The position numbers were made by a program, and so were the translations under genes. A DNA stretch of 64,000 nt, from contig NZ_JZJL01000023.1 in the NCBI RefSeq assembly GCF_000971335.1, positions 1 to 64,000 of the forward strand, written 5' to 3'. The notes below the pieces were generated by a model that saw only the letters and a list, made by a program, of their open reading frames with translations, ran no database searches and had not been told where the DNA came from. Source of the stretch: Chromobacterium vaccinii. GTDB lineage: Bacteria; Pseudomonadota; Gammaproteobacteria; Burkholderiales; Chromobacteriaceae. Positions 43,944-53,463 of the stretch are shown piece after piece. Each line of letters begins with the position of its first letter. Position 1 is the first letter of the stretch.

Positions 43944-45765
43944 GGCGATCTCCTTCGAGGTCGTGCGCGAGCACGGGCAAAGTGCTGGGCGGTGACCAGC
44001 TATCTGTTGGAGGGAGATCAGTGTCCTCTGAAATTGCAGGAGGCAGTTTGCTGGTGGTCATCACCTTGCTTGAGTGTGCCCCTTTGGCTCGCGCGGCACG
44101 TTTGCGATCGGCCAATTTACGGCTTTGCAGCAATTGTCCAACCACCTCCTGCATGCGTACCTTGGCCCGAGCCAGCGATAGCGGATCGGCGGATGCCAGG
44201 CCTTCCTTGCGCAGTGCCGCCTGAATCAACTTGTGCTGGTGCAGTTGCAGGCCTTCGGCGTAGTCCGGGGTGAGGCAGGGCACGGGCATGGCTTCTTTGG
44301 TCTGCGGGTGGAGGGCGAATATCGAACCCAGGTTGTCCGGGTCGAAGCGGACCTGCACTTTTATGCGGTCGCCGAGCTGTTTGCGCCAAGGGAGTAGATC
44401 TTTGCAGTTGTAGCGCAAGCCATGCAGCTCAATGCCGGCATGGCCCAGTACCCGTTCAGCCTGCTTGGAGAGCACCAACCGCAAGCGATCAGGATCGATG
44501 GTGCGAGGCGTGACAATTTCCGCCGCGCGCTGCCATGCGGTATACGGCGTCTGCTTCAGGCCTCGATGGTACGTCTGGGAGTAGATGTCGATGATCCAGA
44601 TGTGCAGGGCGTGGACCAGCTCCGACAAGGTGACGATCGACTCTTTCAGTGGGTCATAGCCATAACGGTCAAACCAGTTGGCAAAGCTGGTGCCGGGCAA
44701 CTGATGGGCGAACTGTTCCGCCAGCGTCCGCAGCGATCGCTCGACCATGGGTTTGAACCAGGGCGTGCGGGGCGGGCAGAACTGGTAGTTGATGCCCAGT
44801 TCGAACGTCGCGCGCAGCAGGTCTTGGGAGTGAAATTCCAATCCGTTGTCGACGACAGCAGTGGTGGGAATGCCATGGCATGGCCAGTCATGCTGGATGT
44901 CGGGATACCGCTCTTTCACATAGTCTTTGCTGCCGATGGCGTGCTGCAAGCAACGCAGCACTGCCTCGATGCTGGGCGGCGAGAACGACAAGTAGAAGCC
45001 CAGGATCATGCGCGTGTGGCAATCAATGATTACCGTGATGTACGGGCGCCCCAGCACCAGCATCGACTCCTCATCGATGACGAAGATGTTGAACGGTGTA
45101 TGGTCAATTTCGACGCGTTCCAGCAGGTACATCGTGGCGGGCGTGATGCTGCTATGCCGGTACTTTTTGCGGGCGTACTCGCGCCCGTAGCGGGCAAGGT
45201 CGACCTCATAGCAGGGAAGCGAGCGGATATAGCGCCGTACTGTTGCATATGAGGGTGGCGCGATGAGGCTCTCGCCTGCTCGTTGAGAGTTTTCATAGGC
45301 GATTGAGCTTAATAGGGCTTCATAAGTTGAAGAAATCGACTTCCGTTGCAAGCTAAGGAAAGTCTGGTCGACAGCTTTCTCCAGCAACGCTAGCTGTTCT
45401 GCTTGGAGTCGCTGGCCGCTGCCGCCGCGGGCATGAAATTTAGGGATGAGCGCACGCAGATCATGACCGCTGGTCACAAAGCTCTTGTGCCAGCGATAGA
45501 TGGATATGGCCGATGGCGGTGACACATCCCCGATCCTTGTCGCAACCCGTTGGACTAACTCCTTCAGCATGTCCTGCGTTTGACGAACTGGGTGCTGTGC
45601 TGCAAGCGCATCGATGTAGGCACGGCGTCGTAGTGCCTCTTGTTGAGCACCTGCAGGATACGATTCAAAAGTTCGCCCCAATTGCGGTGGAGTGTCGAGA
45701 GGTGCAGGGACGAGTTGTCCCGCAAGATTCAGGCTGGTGGCTTGATCGAGAGTAGCCATGCTCAT
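43936..45765 (-). CDS. tnsB: TnsB/TniA DDE transposase
   Basis: A 609-residue transposase with an N-terminal DNA-binding region and an rve-type catalytic core. The DDE residues can be placed at Asp221 (VEIDHTPFN), Asp306 (VVDNGLEFH) and Glu342 (KPMVERSLRTL), a D-D-35-E spacing. A Mu-type C-terminal beta domain follows (DLLPWRKQLGDRIKVQVRFDPDNLG). It cuts and joins the 3' ends. The ATG at 45765 overlaps the tnsA stop (ATGA). Confidence 0.95.
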   Translation of the reverse strand: MSMATLDQATSLNLAGQLVPAPLDTPPQLGRTFESYPAGAQQEALRRRAYIDALAAQHPVRQTQDMLKELVQRVATRIGDVSPPSAISIYRWHKSFVTSGHDLRALIPKFHARGGSGQRLQAEQLALLEKAVDQTFLSLQRKSISSTYEALLSSIAYENSQRAGESLIAPPSYATVRRYIRSLPCYEVDLARYGREYARKKYRHSSITPATMYLLERVEIDHTPFNIFVIDEESMLVLGRPYITVIIDCHTRMILGFYLSFSPPSIEAVLRCLQHAIGSKDYVKERYPDIQHDWPCHGIPTTAVVDNGLEFHSQDLLRATFELGINYQFCPPRTPWFKPMVERSLRTLAEQFAHQLPGTSFANWFDRYGYDPLKESIVTLSELVHALHIWIIDIYSQTYHRGLKQTPYTAWQRAAEIVTPRTIDPDRLRLVLSKQAERVLGHAGIELHGLRYNCKDLLPWRKQLGDRIKVQVRFDPDNLGSIFALHPQTKEAMPVPCLTPDYAEGLQLHQHKLIQAALRKEGLASADPLSLARAKVRMQEVVGQLLQSRKLADRKRAARAKGAHSSKVMTTSKLPPAISEDTDLPPTDSWSPPSTLPVLAHDLEGDRHE

Positions 45766-46430
45766 ACCCTCCTGATCTTGGTTTCGTTAGTCAGTGGGTG
45801 GCGTAGGTCTATGGCAAGAATACCTTGCCCGATGGCTGCTAGGACGAGATTTTGGCAGCCTATGCTATCGGTAAGCTGTCCCAGGAGTTGATCGCCGTGA
45901 CGCAGGCTGCTCAAGATCTTGCTGATGATGTCAGTCGATAGCTGGAGGTGCTTGTGGCTTTCTATCAACGACATGTTCTTCTGTAAGACTGGATCGCGTA
46001 GTTGTCTTTCAGTTAGAACGGCGAACATGGCATTGGCACGTGCCATCTGCTTGCCAATGACGTCGAAGCGGAGTTGGTTTGCTGTCTGATCTGCCTCCGC
46101 TTGCCATTTGACTTCAGTAACAGCACGACGCCCGTCGCGCAGAAACAACAAGTAGTCAGGGGTGTAGTTTCGGATTAACCCGTCCATTTCATAATGAAAA
46201 GTGAACGGTTCCGGGACGATCATGGTCACTTCGGGGGCAAGTTCAAATGTTCGAAGAGCATCTCTGGCGAGTCCTGACTCGAAAGGGATAGCTCCTGCGA
46301 AAGCCTTTGTTGACTGGAAGAAGCCGCGATATGAACATCCGTGTCGATGAACTACATCGCGAGCGGGGGTGGTGGAGTTCAGTAGCTCTCTTAGTATTGA
46401 AATGGATACTTCTCTGCTAGTATGCGACAT
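45762..46430 (-). CDS. tnsA: TnsA-like heteromeric transposase endonuclease
   Basis: A 222-residue protein with the TnsA restriction-endonuclease-like active site: Glu51 in FESGLARDAL, Asp92 in YTPDYLLF, and Glu106-Val-Lys108 in VTEVKW. TnsA cuts the 5' ends, allowing cut-and-paste transposition. The C-terminal half, which in Tn7 contacts TnsC, is poorly conserved. It is the first gene of the operon, so the transposon right end is expected within a few hundred bases upstream. Confidence 0.92.
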   Translation of the reverse strand: MSHTSREVSISILRELLNSTTPARDVVHRHGCSYRGFFQSTKAFAGAIPFESGLARDALRTFELAPEVTMIVPEPFTFHYEMDGLIRNYTPDYLLFLRDGRRAVTEVKWQAEADQTANQLRFDVIGKQMARANAMFAVLTERQLRDPVLQKNMSLIESHKHLQLSTDIISKILSSLRHGDQLLGQLTDSIGCQNLVLAAIGQGILAIDLRHPLTNETKIRRV

Positions 46431-47157
46431 GACAAGCTCCTGCCTCAGCTTGAGAAAGGCGCGTGGGTGCCTCTCAAAAGTCGAGTTCTAGAAAAAAGGC
46501 GTATAGGGAGCTTGACCAGTGGAGGGGACTTGACGATACTGGCTTTGTGATAGTTGTACCGTGTAGTCACCTACACTAGCAAGCGGGGCACTTCTGAAAA
46601 GGGGTGTCCTGTTTTGTTATCTGCGCTTGGTTCTCCTTCCTCTCCTCTTCTTTACAATGTTCTGCAGCCCCAAGTGTGGGGCTGGCATGGCATGTATCTC
46701 TTTGTTCAGTAGATGAACGTTGCCATCTTTCAGATTAGTCAAAAGATGTCATGACTTCTACATCGTATTAGCTAGCTATGTGATTTGCAAATTGGCAAGG
46801 CGGTTTTGAAAAACGGCTCATCAAAATGGTAGGTTTTGATAGGTCGATATTATATATTTTGACTTAAAAAACCCAAATGACATGCTTGGATTTTTATTAA
46901 AATCATGCGCTTTCATCATTGTTGTTTTTCTACAATAATTAAATTGACTGCAATTGGCATGTGTTGGCCATATTTAAAAAATAATGGCGACTGGAAGGAT
47001 TTTAGAAGGGAAATAAGCAAGGGCATAACCAGTAAAGGTTATGCCCTATGTTGGTGCAATTTCAACTATGTGCACAGAGTTTTCAATAACTCTGAAAACC
47101 TACACAGGCCCGGCAGATCATCATGCCAAATAACTATTGTGCATTGCAATATAATTT
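46431..47157. other. AT-rich spacer with probable transposon right end
   Basis: No convincing gene. Upstream of tnsA there are two imperfect direct repeats, GGGAGCTTGAC (46506) and GGGGACTTGAC (46524), and a TGTAG-TCAC-CTACA dyad (46562-46575), possibly part of the transposase-binding end. Perfect hairpins occur at 46663-46682 (CAGCCCCA / TGGGGCTG) and 47020-47047 (AGGGCATAACC / GGTTATGCCCT). The latter may terminate the araC transcript. Composition is AT-rich up to about 47.15 kb, where core GC resumes. Confidence 0.5.
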
Positions 47158-47901
47158 TTATGCAGACAAGTAATGCCCCGGCGTCTCCCCGAAGCATCGA
47201 CGGAAGGCGACGATGAAGGCGCTGCTGCCGGCATAACCCAACTCCGCCGCGCAGTAGCTGACCGACCGCCCCTCGGCCAGCAGCGCCCTGGCCCGCAGCA
47301 TGCGCAGCCGCTCGCGCCACTCGGCCACCCCCATGCCGGTTTCGGCGCGGAAATGGCGGATCAGGCTGCGCCGCGACATGCCGATGCGGCCGGCCCAGCG
47401 TTCCAGATCCCAATCCAGAGACGGGTCATCCAGCAAGGCTTCCGCCAGTTTGCGCAGCGCCGGATGACGCGGCCAGGCCAGGCTGGCTGGATAGGGCTCG
47501 GCCCAGGCCAGCTCGTCCGCCAGCACGCCGATCAGCCGCCGGGCGGCGTCCGCGCCGGCCTGCTCCGGCCACGCGCCCAGCCGCTGGAACACGCCCTGCA
47601 GCAGCGGCGAGGCCCGCCACACGCGCAGGTCCGGCGGCAGATCCGGCAGCCAGGCGGCATCCAGTTGCAGGCTCCAGCCGCGCAACTCGCCATGATAATG
47701 CGCGCCATGCGGCATGCCGGGCGGAATCCAGCCGACGCAGCCGCCCGGCAGCAGGACCTGCCGGCTATCCGCCTCCAGCTCCAGCGCGCCTTCGCTGGCC
47801 CATGCCAGCTGCCCCTCGACGTGGGCATGGCCCGCGGTCTGATCGCCGGCGCCGCGCCGCAGCGCCGCCACCGTCAATCCCGGCAGAATGGCTCGCTCCA
47901 T
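47158..47901 (-). CDS. AraC-family transcriptional regulator
   Basis: A 247-residue regulator. The N-terminal half is a cupin-like effector domain (GWIPPGMPHGAHYHGELRGW) and the C-terminal half carries the two AraC helix-turn-helices (LERWAGRIGMSRRSLIRHFRAETG; VSYCAAELGYAGSSAFIVAFRRCFGETPGHYL). It is divergent from a small conserved gene. Two TATTGGC direct repeats 21 bases apart overlap its own start, consistent with autorepression. ATG 47901 is preceded by AAAGGG. The inducer is unknown. Confidence 0.92.
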   Translation of the reverse strand: MERAILPGLTVAALRRGAGDQTAGHAHVEGQLAWASEGALELEADSRQVLLPGGCVGWIPPGMPHGAHYHGELRGWSLQLDAAWLPDLPPDLRVWRASPLLQGVFQRLGAWPEQAGADAARRLIGVLADELAWAEPYPASLAWPRHPALRKLAEALLDDPSLDWDLERWAGRIGMSRRSLIRHFRAETGMGVAEWRERLRMLRARALLAEGRSVSYCAAELGYAGSSAFIVAFRRCFGETPGHYLSA

Positions 47902-47928
47902 ATTGGCCCTTTATAGATATCTATTGGC
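47901..47928. promoter_or_regulatory. AraC-type direct-repeat operator
   Basis: TATTGGC occurs at 47901-47907 and again at 47922-47928, exactly 21 bases (two helical turns) apart, the classical AraC-family arrangement. A perfect 12-base palindrome ATAGATATCTAT (47913-47924) lies between and partly overlaps the second repeat. The site lies between the araC-type gene and its divergent neighbour. Confidence 0.55.
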
Positions 47929-47996
47929 ACTATATTGAAAGCAGGCCAATCCCGCCAGCGCGATACTGGGCGCTCATTCCACGCAAGGAGTTAGCC

Positions 47997-48326
47997 ATGA
48001 AGCACGTACAACACACCGAAGCCCTGTCCGCGATCAATCGCAAAGTCATCGCCGACGGCGAAACGCTGCCGGCGGTGAAGCTGCGCGACGGCAGCACGGT
48101 GCAAACCGGCACCGTCGCGACCATGCTGGTCAACATCGCCGCCTACAACCAGGGCGAGCGCGGCGAAGTGGAGCGCCAGCTGGAACTGGCGGTGCCGACA
48201 CTGTTCAAGGTGGGCCTGTTCGATCTGTTCCCGCCCGAAGAATGGATCCGCGCGGGCAATCCCGGCCGCCAGCTGGTCGGCGAAATGGCCAGCCGCTGGC
48301 AAGCTGGCCAATCTGACAACACATAA
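47997..48326 (+). CDS. Conserved hypothetical protein, AraC neighbour
   Basis: A 109-residue soluble protein with no signal peptide. Conserved-looking segments are LPAVKLRDGSTVQTGTVATMLVNI and LFKVGLFDLFPPEEWIRAGNPGR. I do not recognise a characterised family. The ATG at 47997 follows AAGGAG at good spacing. The divergent AraC-type gene and its direct-repeat operator suggest this is a regulated target. Confidence 0.75.
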   Translation: MKHVQHTEALSAINRKVIADGETLPAVKLRDGSTVQTGTVATMLVNIAAYNQGERGEVERQLELAVPTLFKVGLFDLFPPEEWIRAGNPGRQLVGEMASRWQAGQSDNT

Positions 48327-48403
48327 GCATATTTTCGCGCCGCTCCAGCCCCTCGCCTCCGCTTTGGCGTTAAGCTGTAGCCTCGAATCGACAGGAGCGG
48401 AAC

Positions 48404-48955
48404 ATGCTGATGCAAAGACAGGAAGCTGGCCTCTTGGTGGTGGACATCCAGGACAAGCTGCTGCCGGCGGTGCATGATGCGGAAGGGCTGCTGGCGCGCA
48501 GCCGCTGGCTGATAGGCGTGGCGCGCGACCACGGCCTGCCCATCGTGTTTTCCGAGCAATATCCACGCGGTCTGGGCGGCACGCTGGCCGCGCTGCTGGA
48601 GGCCGCGCCCGGCGCGCAGACGGTCGACAAGCTGCATTTCTCCTGCGTGGCTGCCGACTGCCTGCCGCCGGCATTGACGGAAAAGAAACAGATCATCGTC
48701 TGCGGCATGGAGGCGCACGTCTGCGTGCTGCAGACCGTGCTGCAGTTGTTGGCCGTCGGCAAGCGGGTCTTCGTCGTCGCCGACGCGATCTCCAGCCGCA
48801 AGCCCGCCGACATCGAACTGGCGACGGCGCGGATGCGCGCGGCCGGCGCGGTCATCGTCAGCCGCGAGATGGTGCTGTTCGAACTGCTGGAAAAATCGGG
48901 CGGCGACCATTTCAAGGCGATGAGCCAGCGCTACCTGCTGGGCGATCAGCCCTAA
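48404..48955 (+). CDS. Isochorismatase-family hydrolase
   Basis: A 183-residue cysteine hydrolase of the isochorismatase/nicotinamidase fold. The catalytic triad positions are visible: Asp in LLVVDIQDKLL, Lys in TVDKLHFSC and Cys in GMEAHVCVLQT. Proteins of this size (YcaC-like) have varied or unknown substrates. GGAGCGGAAC precedes the ATG. It may share regulation with the upstream small gene, 77 bases away. A bidirectional terminator follows. Confidence 0.9.
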   Translation: MLMQRQEAGLLVVDIQDKLLPAVHDAEGLLARSRWLIGVARDHGLPIVFSEQYPRGLGGTLAALLEAAPGAQTVDKLHFSCVAADCLPPALTEKKQIIVCGMEAHVCVLQTVLQLLAVGKRVFVVADAISSRKPADIELATARMRAAGAVIVSREMVLFELLEKSGGDHFKAMSQRYLLGDQP

Positions 48956-48991
48956 CGTCTGCTCGCGCTCTTTTAAAACGGCCCCAAACGC

Positions 48992-49018
48992 AAAAGCCCG
49001 CCGGAAACGGCGGGCTTG
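48992..49018. terminator. Bidirectional terminator
   Basis: AAGCCCGCCG pairs perfectly with CGGCGGGCTT around a GAAA tetraloop, between the convergent isochorismatase and symporter genes. Confidence 0.85.
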
Positions 49019-49049
49019 CTCATGGAAAGCGCGGATCGCGCCAGCGGGC

Positions 49050-50465
49050 TTACCAGATGCCCTTTTCCACCTTGCCGGCCAGTTCCGGATACTTGTCCGC
49101 CTTGAACTCGGGCGCGGCGACGCCGGCCTTCAACTGGCGCTGGTAATCGCCCAGCACGGTGAAGAAGTAGCGCGACAGCAGCACGATGGCCACCAGGTTG
49201 ATCAGCGCCATCAGGCCCATCGCCAGATCGGCCATGTCCCACACCAGCGGCAGGCTTGCCAGCGCGCCGAACAGCACCATGGCCAGCACCACCAGGCGGA
49301 AGCCCAGCAGCGCGCGCTTGTTGCTGCGGATGAACTCGACATTGCCCTCGGCGTAGGCGTAGTTGCCCAGGATCGACGAAAACGCGAACAGGAACATCGC
49401 CACCGCCAGGAAGGACACGCCTATCGGGCCAAACTGCGACTCGACCGCCTTCTGCGTCAGCGCCACGCCGCTCAAGCCCTGGTCGTGCACGCCGGACAAC
49501 AGGATGATGGCCGCGGTGGCGGTGCACACCACCATGGTGTCGATGAAGACGCCGAACATCTGGATCGCGCCCTGGCTGGCAGGGTGCTTGGAAGTGGCCG
49601 TCGCGGCGGCGTTAGGCGCCGAGCCCATGCCGGCCTCGTTGGAGAACAGCCCGCGCTTGATGCCCAGCATCATCGCCTGGCTGACCGCGTAGCCGGCCAC
49701 GCCGCCGGCGGCCTGCTCCAGGCCCAGGGCGCTCTTGACGATCAGCACCACCAGGCCCGGCAGCTCCGCCGCGTGGATGGCCAGCACGTAGAAGGCCATC
49801 AGCAGGTAGATCAGCGCCATCACCGGCACCAGCCATTCCGCCACGCGCGCCACCGAGCGCACGCCGCCGAAGATCACCGGCGCGGTCAACAGCACCAGGC
49901 CGATGCCCACCGCGTAGCGGTTCCAGCCCCAGGCGCCTTCCGTCGCGGCGACGATGGAGTTGGCCTGCACCGCGTTGAACACCAGGCCGAAAGCCAGGAT
50001 CAGGCACAGCGCGAACAGCACGCCCAGCCAGCGCAGGCCCAGGCCTTTCTGGATGTAATAGGCGGGACCGCCGCGGAAGGTGTCGTCATGGTGGCTGGTC
50101 TTGAACAGCTGGGCCAGCGTCGACTCGACGAAGGCGCTGGACATGCCGAGCAAGGCGGTCAGCCACATCCAGAACACCGCGCCGGGTCCGCCGGCGGCGA
50201 TGGCGATGGCGACGCCGGCGATGTTTCCGGTGCCCACCCGGCTGGCGAGGCCGGTGGCGAAAGCCTGGAACGGCGAGATGTCATTCTTGCTGACATGGCC
50301 GCCGCGGCCGCCCATCATTTCGCGCCAGCCGCGCGAGAACAGCCTCAGCTGCAGCAGGCCGGAGCGCAGCGAGAAATACAGGCCCACCGCCAACAGCAGG
50401 GCGATCAGCACCTTGCCCCACAGCACGTCGTTGACGGCATTGATCAAAGAATGAAGCAACTCCAT
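49050..50465 (-). CDS. Sodium:alanine/glycine symporter (AGCS)
   Basis: A 471-residue permease of the alanine-or-glycine:cation symporter family. About eleven hydrophobic segments are present. The signature lies in ATGLASRVGTGNIAGVAIAIAAGGPGAVFWMW, with FRGGPAYYIQKGLG and FSNEAGMGSAPNAAA also conserved. It imports small neutral amino acids with sodium. The ATG at 50465 has AAGGA upstream. The leader resembles a degenerate glycine aptamer whose 3' side runs into the ribosome site. Confidence 0.93.
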   Translation of the reverse strand: MELLHSLINAVNDVLWGKVLIALLLAVGLYFSLRSGLLQLRLFSRGWREMMGGRGGHVSKNDISPFQAFATGLASRVGTGNIAGVAIAIAAGGPGAVFWMWLTALLGMSSAFVESTLAQLFKTSHHDDTFRGGPAYYIQKGLGLRWLGVLFALCLILAFGLVFNAVQANSIVAATEGAWGWNRYAVGIGLVLLTAPVIFGGVRSVARVAEWLVPVMALIYLLMAFYVLAIHAAELPGLVVLIVKSALGLEQAAGGVAGYAVSQAMMLGIKRGLFSNEAGMGSAPNAAATATSKHPASQGAIQMFGVFIDTMVVCTATAAIILLSGVHDQGLSGVALTQKAVESQFGPIGVSFLAVAMFLFAFSSILGNYAYAEGNVEFIRSNKRALLGFRLVVLAMVLFGALASLPLVWDMADLAMGLMALINLVAIVLLSRYFFTVLGDYQRQLKAGVAAPEFKADKYPELAGKVEKGIW

Positions 50466-50470
50466 GGTTT

Positions 50471-50540
50471 TCCTTGTTGTCCTGAGCGTATCGGCGTCCC
50501 CGGCGCGAAGCCGCGGGACAGTCTCCCGGTCTGACGCCGG
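50471..50540 (-). promoter_or_regulatory. Glycine-riboswitch-like leader
   Basis: Read on the minus strand, the leader has GGGAGAC, then a hairpin (GTCCC-GCG around GCTTCG), GCCGA, then ACGCTCAGG and ACAACAAGGA just before the start codon. This order echoes the glycine aptamer (GGGAGA, P2 hairpin, GCCGAAGG, CTCAGG, AAGGAC), but the GCCGAAGG-P3 part is shortened. AGCS symporters are known glycine-riboswitch targets, which supports the idea. Confidence 0.4.
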
Positions 50541-50890
50541 GTGAAATCATTGCGAGCGGCCGCAGGGCCCCCGTTTCATGCTGCGCCTAATGAAGTGGAA
50601 GGACAGGCAGGCCGGCGAAGGGCAGCGCGCGGAATGGCTCGAGTGGGGGGAAAGTCACACTGGCAGGGATGTCAGCCGCATCATTCCGCCCTGGGCGGGC
50701 TGGAATGCGCAAAAATCTAGCAATAAAGTTCCCATGCTGACAATCAAAAATAAGTAAACGAATTGCAAACAGACTGCCTGAAAAATGTATTCGGGGGAAC
50801 GCTTGGCCGCCCTATCCAACTGCTAAGCTGAAGCATTCGGCCCGAATCCGGCCTTCCGGATGGCCCGCCGACACAGGAATCGAGGCGCGG
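50541..50890. other. Spacer between symporter and binding protein genes
   Basis: About 350 bases with no gene. It should contain the divergent promoters of the AGCS symporter and the binding protein. An AT-richer stretch at 50700-50800 is the likely promoter zone. No clear operator was seen. Confidence 0.45.
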
Positions 50891-51619
50891 ATGAAATCCC
50901 TGCTCTGGTGCGTGTTGCTATTGGCCGCCGCGGCCGCCCTTGCCGCCGACAAGCCGCCCTGGCGGCTGGCGGCGGACGCCAATTTCGAGCCATACAGCTA
51001 TCTGTCCGACGATATGGAGCCCCAAGGGCTGGACGTGGAACTGGTCAGCGCGGTGATGCGCGAAACCGGCCAGCCTTTTCGCATCAGCCTGCTGCCCTGG
51101 GAACGGGTGAAACAGCAACTGGCGCTGAAGGAGGCCGACGCCGGCTTCGTGTTCACCGGCACCGCGGAACGCCGCGCGCAGTACGATCTGGCCGGCCCGC
51201 TGCGCAAGGGCCAGACGGTGTTCGTCGCCATGAAGCGCAACCCGCTGCCGGATTGGCGCGGCCTGGACGATCTCAAGCCCTATGTGATCGGCCAGGTGCG
51301 CGGCTACAGCTACGACACCGAATTCGACAAGGCCCCGCTCACCCGCGACGACCACGCCGGCTCGCCGCGCCAGCTGGTGGCGATGCTGCTGGCCGGCCGG
51401 GTGGACGTCATCGTCGGCGACAAGGTGCAGCTGATGTACTTCGTCCAGGAGCGCAGGGCGGGCGGCCTGGTGAAAGTGCTGCCCAGGCCGCTGGTGGAGA
51501 TGCCGCGCTACGTGGCCTTCGCCAAGGGCGATCCGCGCGCCCGGCAGTTCGAGGCGGCGCTGAAGCGGCTGCAGCAAAGCGGCGCGCTGCAGCCGATATT
51601 CCAGCGCTGGGCGCAGTGA
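50891..51619 (+). CDS. Periplasmic amino-acid-binding protein, family 3
   Basis: A 242-residue secreted protein. MKSLLWCVLLLAAAAALAAD is a signal peptide; the mature part is an SBP_bac_3 fold (WRLAADANFEPYSYLSDD, GLDVELVSAVMRETG, ADAGFVFTGTAERRAQYD, GQVRGYSYDTEFD). No permease or ATPase gene is adjacent, so it is an orphan binding protein that may serve a distant ABC transporter or a sensor. Convergent with ugpQ. Confidence 0.88.
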   Translation: MKSLLWCVLLLAAAAALAADKPPWRLAADANFEPYSYLSDDMEPQGLDVELVSAVMRETGQPFRISLLPWERVKQQLALKEADAGFVFTGTAERRAQYDLAGPLRKGQTVFVAMKRNPLPDWRGLDDLKPYVIGQVRGYSYDTEFDKAPLTRDDHAGSPRQLVAMLLAGRVDVIVGDKVQLMYFVQERRAGGLVKVLPRPLVEMPRYVAFAKGDPRARQFEAALKRLQQSGALQPIFQRWAQ

Positions 51620-52337
51620 GCGCTAGCCGCGCGCCGGCAACAGATCCAGCCTGTCGGTGCACAGGCTGTCCACGCCCCAGGCCAGCAGGCGGAGGGCATC
51701 GGCCGGATCGTTGACCGTGTAGCACAACAGCTGGTAACCGGCGGCCTTGATGTCGCGGGCGAGCGCCTCGGTCAGGGTCTTGTGGTCGCAATGCAGCGCG
51801 ACGCAATCCAGCTCCGCCAGGATGGCGCGCCAGTTCCCCGGAATCTCCTCGCACAGGAAGGCGCGCGGCAGCGCCGGCTCGACGGCCTGGGCCGCGCGCA
51901 GCGCGTCGATCTCGAACGAGGACAGCAGCGGCGGCGCCGGCGCGCCGGCCCACAGCCGCGCGGCTTCTTGCGCCACCAGCCGGCCGGTTTCCTCGAAGCG
52001 CCCCGGGCAGGGCTTGATCTCGATGTTCAGCAGCATGCGCTGCGCCCGGCAGTAGGCCGCCACATTGGCCAGCGTCGGCAGCGCCTCGCCGGCGAAGGCC
52101 GCGCCCTTCCAGCCGCCGGCATCCAGCTGCGACAGCTCGGCCATGGTCTTGGCCCGGGCAGCGCCCTTGCCGTTGCTGGTGCGGTCCACAGTGTCGTCGT
52201 GCAGCAGGAAGCAGACATTGTCGGCCGACAGCTTCACGTCGCATTCGGCGGCGCGGTAGCCGTAGCGGACGCCCTCCCGAAAGCCGGCGACGGTGTTTTC
52301 CGGCGCCAGCGTGCCGCCGCCGCGGTGGGCGACGACC

Positions 52338-53450
<1,113 letters not shown>

Positions 53451-53463
53451 TTGGCGCTCTTTC

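Larger units (their letters stand above)
41076..46430 (-). mobile_element. Tn7-like transposition module tnsABC-tniQ
   Basis: Four overlapping or closely spaced leftward genes encode the complete set for Tn7-like cut-and-paste transposition. The protein sizes (TnsA 222, TnsB 609, TnsC 324, TniQ 619) are nearer to Tn6022/Tn5053-type relatives than to Tn7 itself. No Cas genes or CRISPR array are present, so it is not a CRISPR-associated transposon. Cargo would lie on the tniQ side, where Druantia sits. Confidence 0.9.

Noticed and set aside
41076-46430. CRISPR-associated (CAST) Tn7-like element
   Set aside because: No cas gene, repeat array or second tniQ was found anywhere in the island.
46905-47216. 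Rightward 103-codon gene
   Set aside because: No ribosome site, Cys/His-rich random-looking sequence, and it overlaps a hairpin and the araC 3' end.
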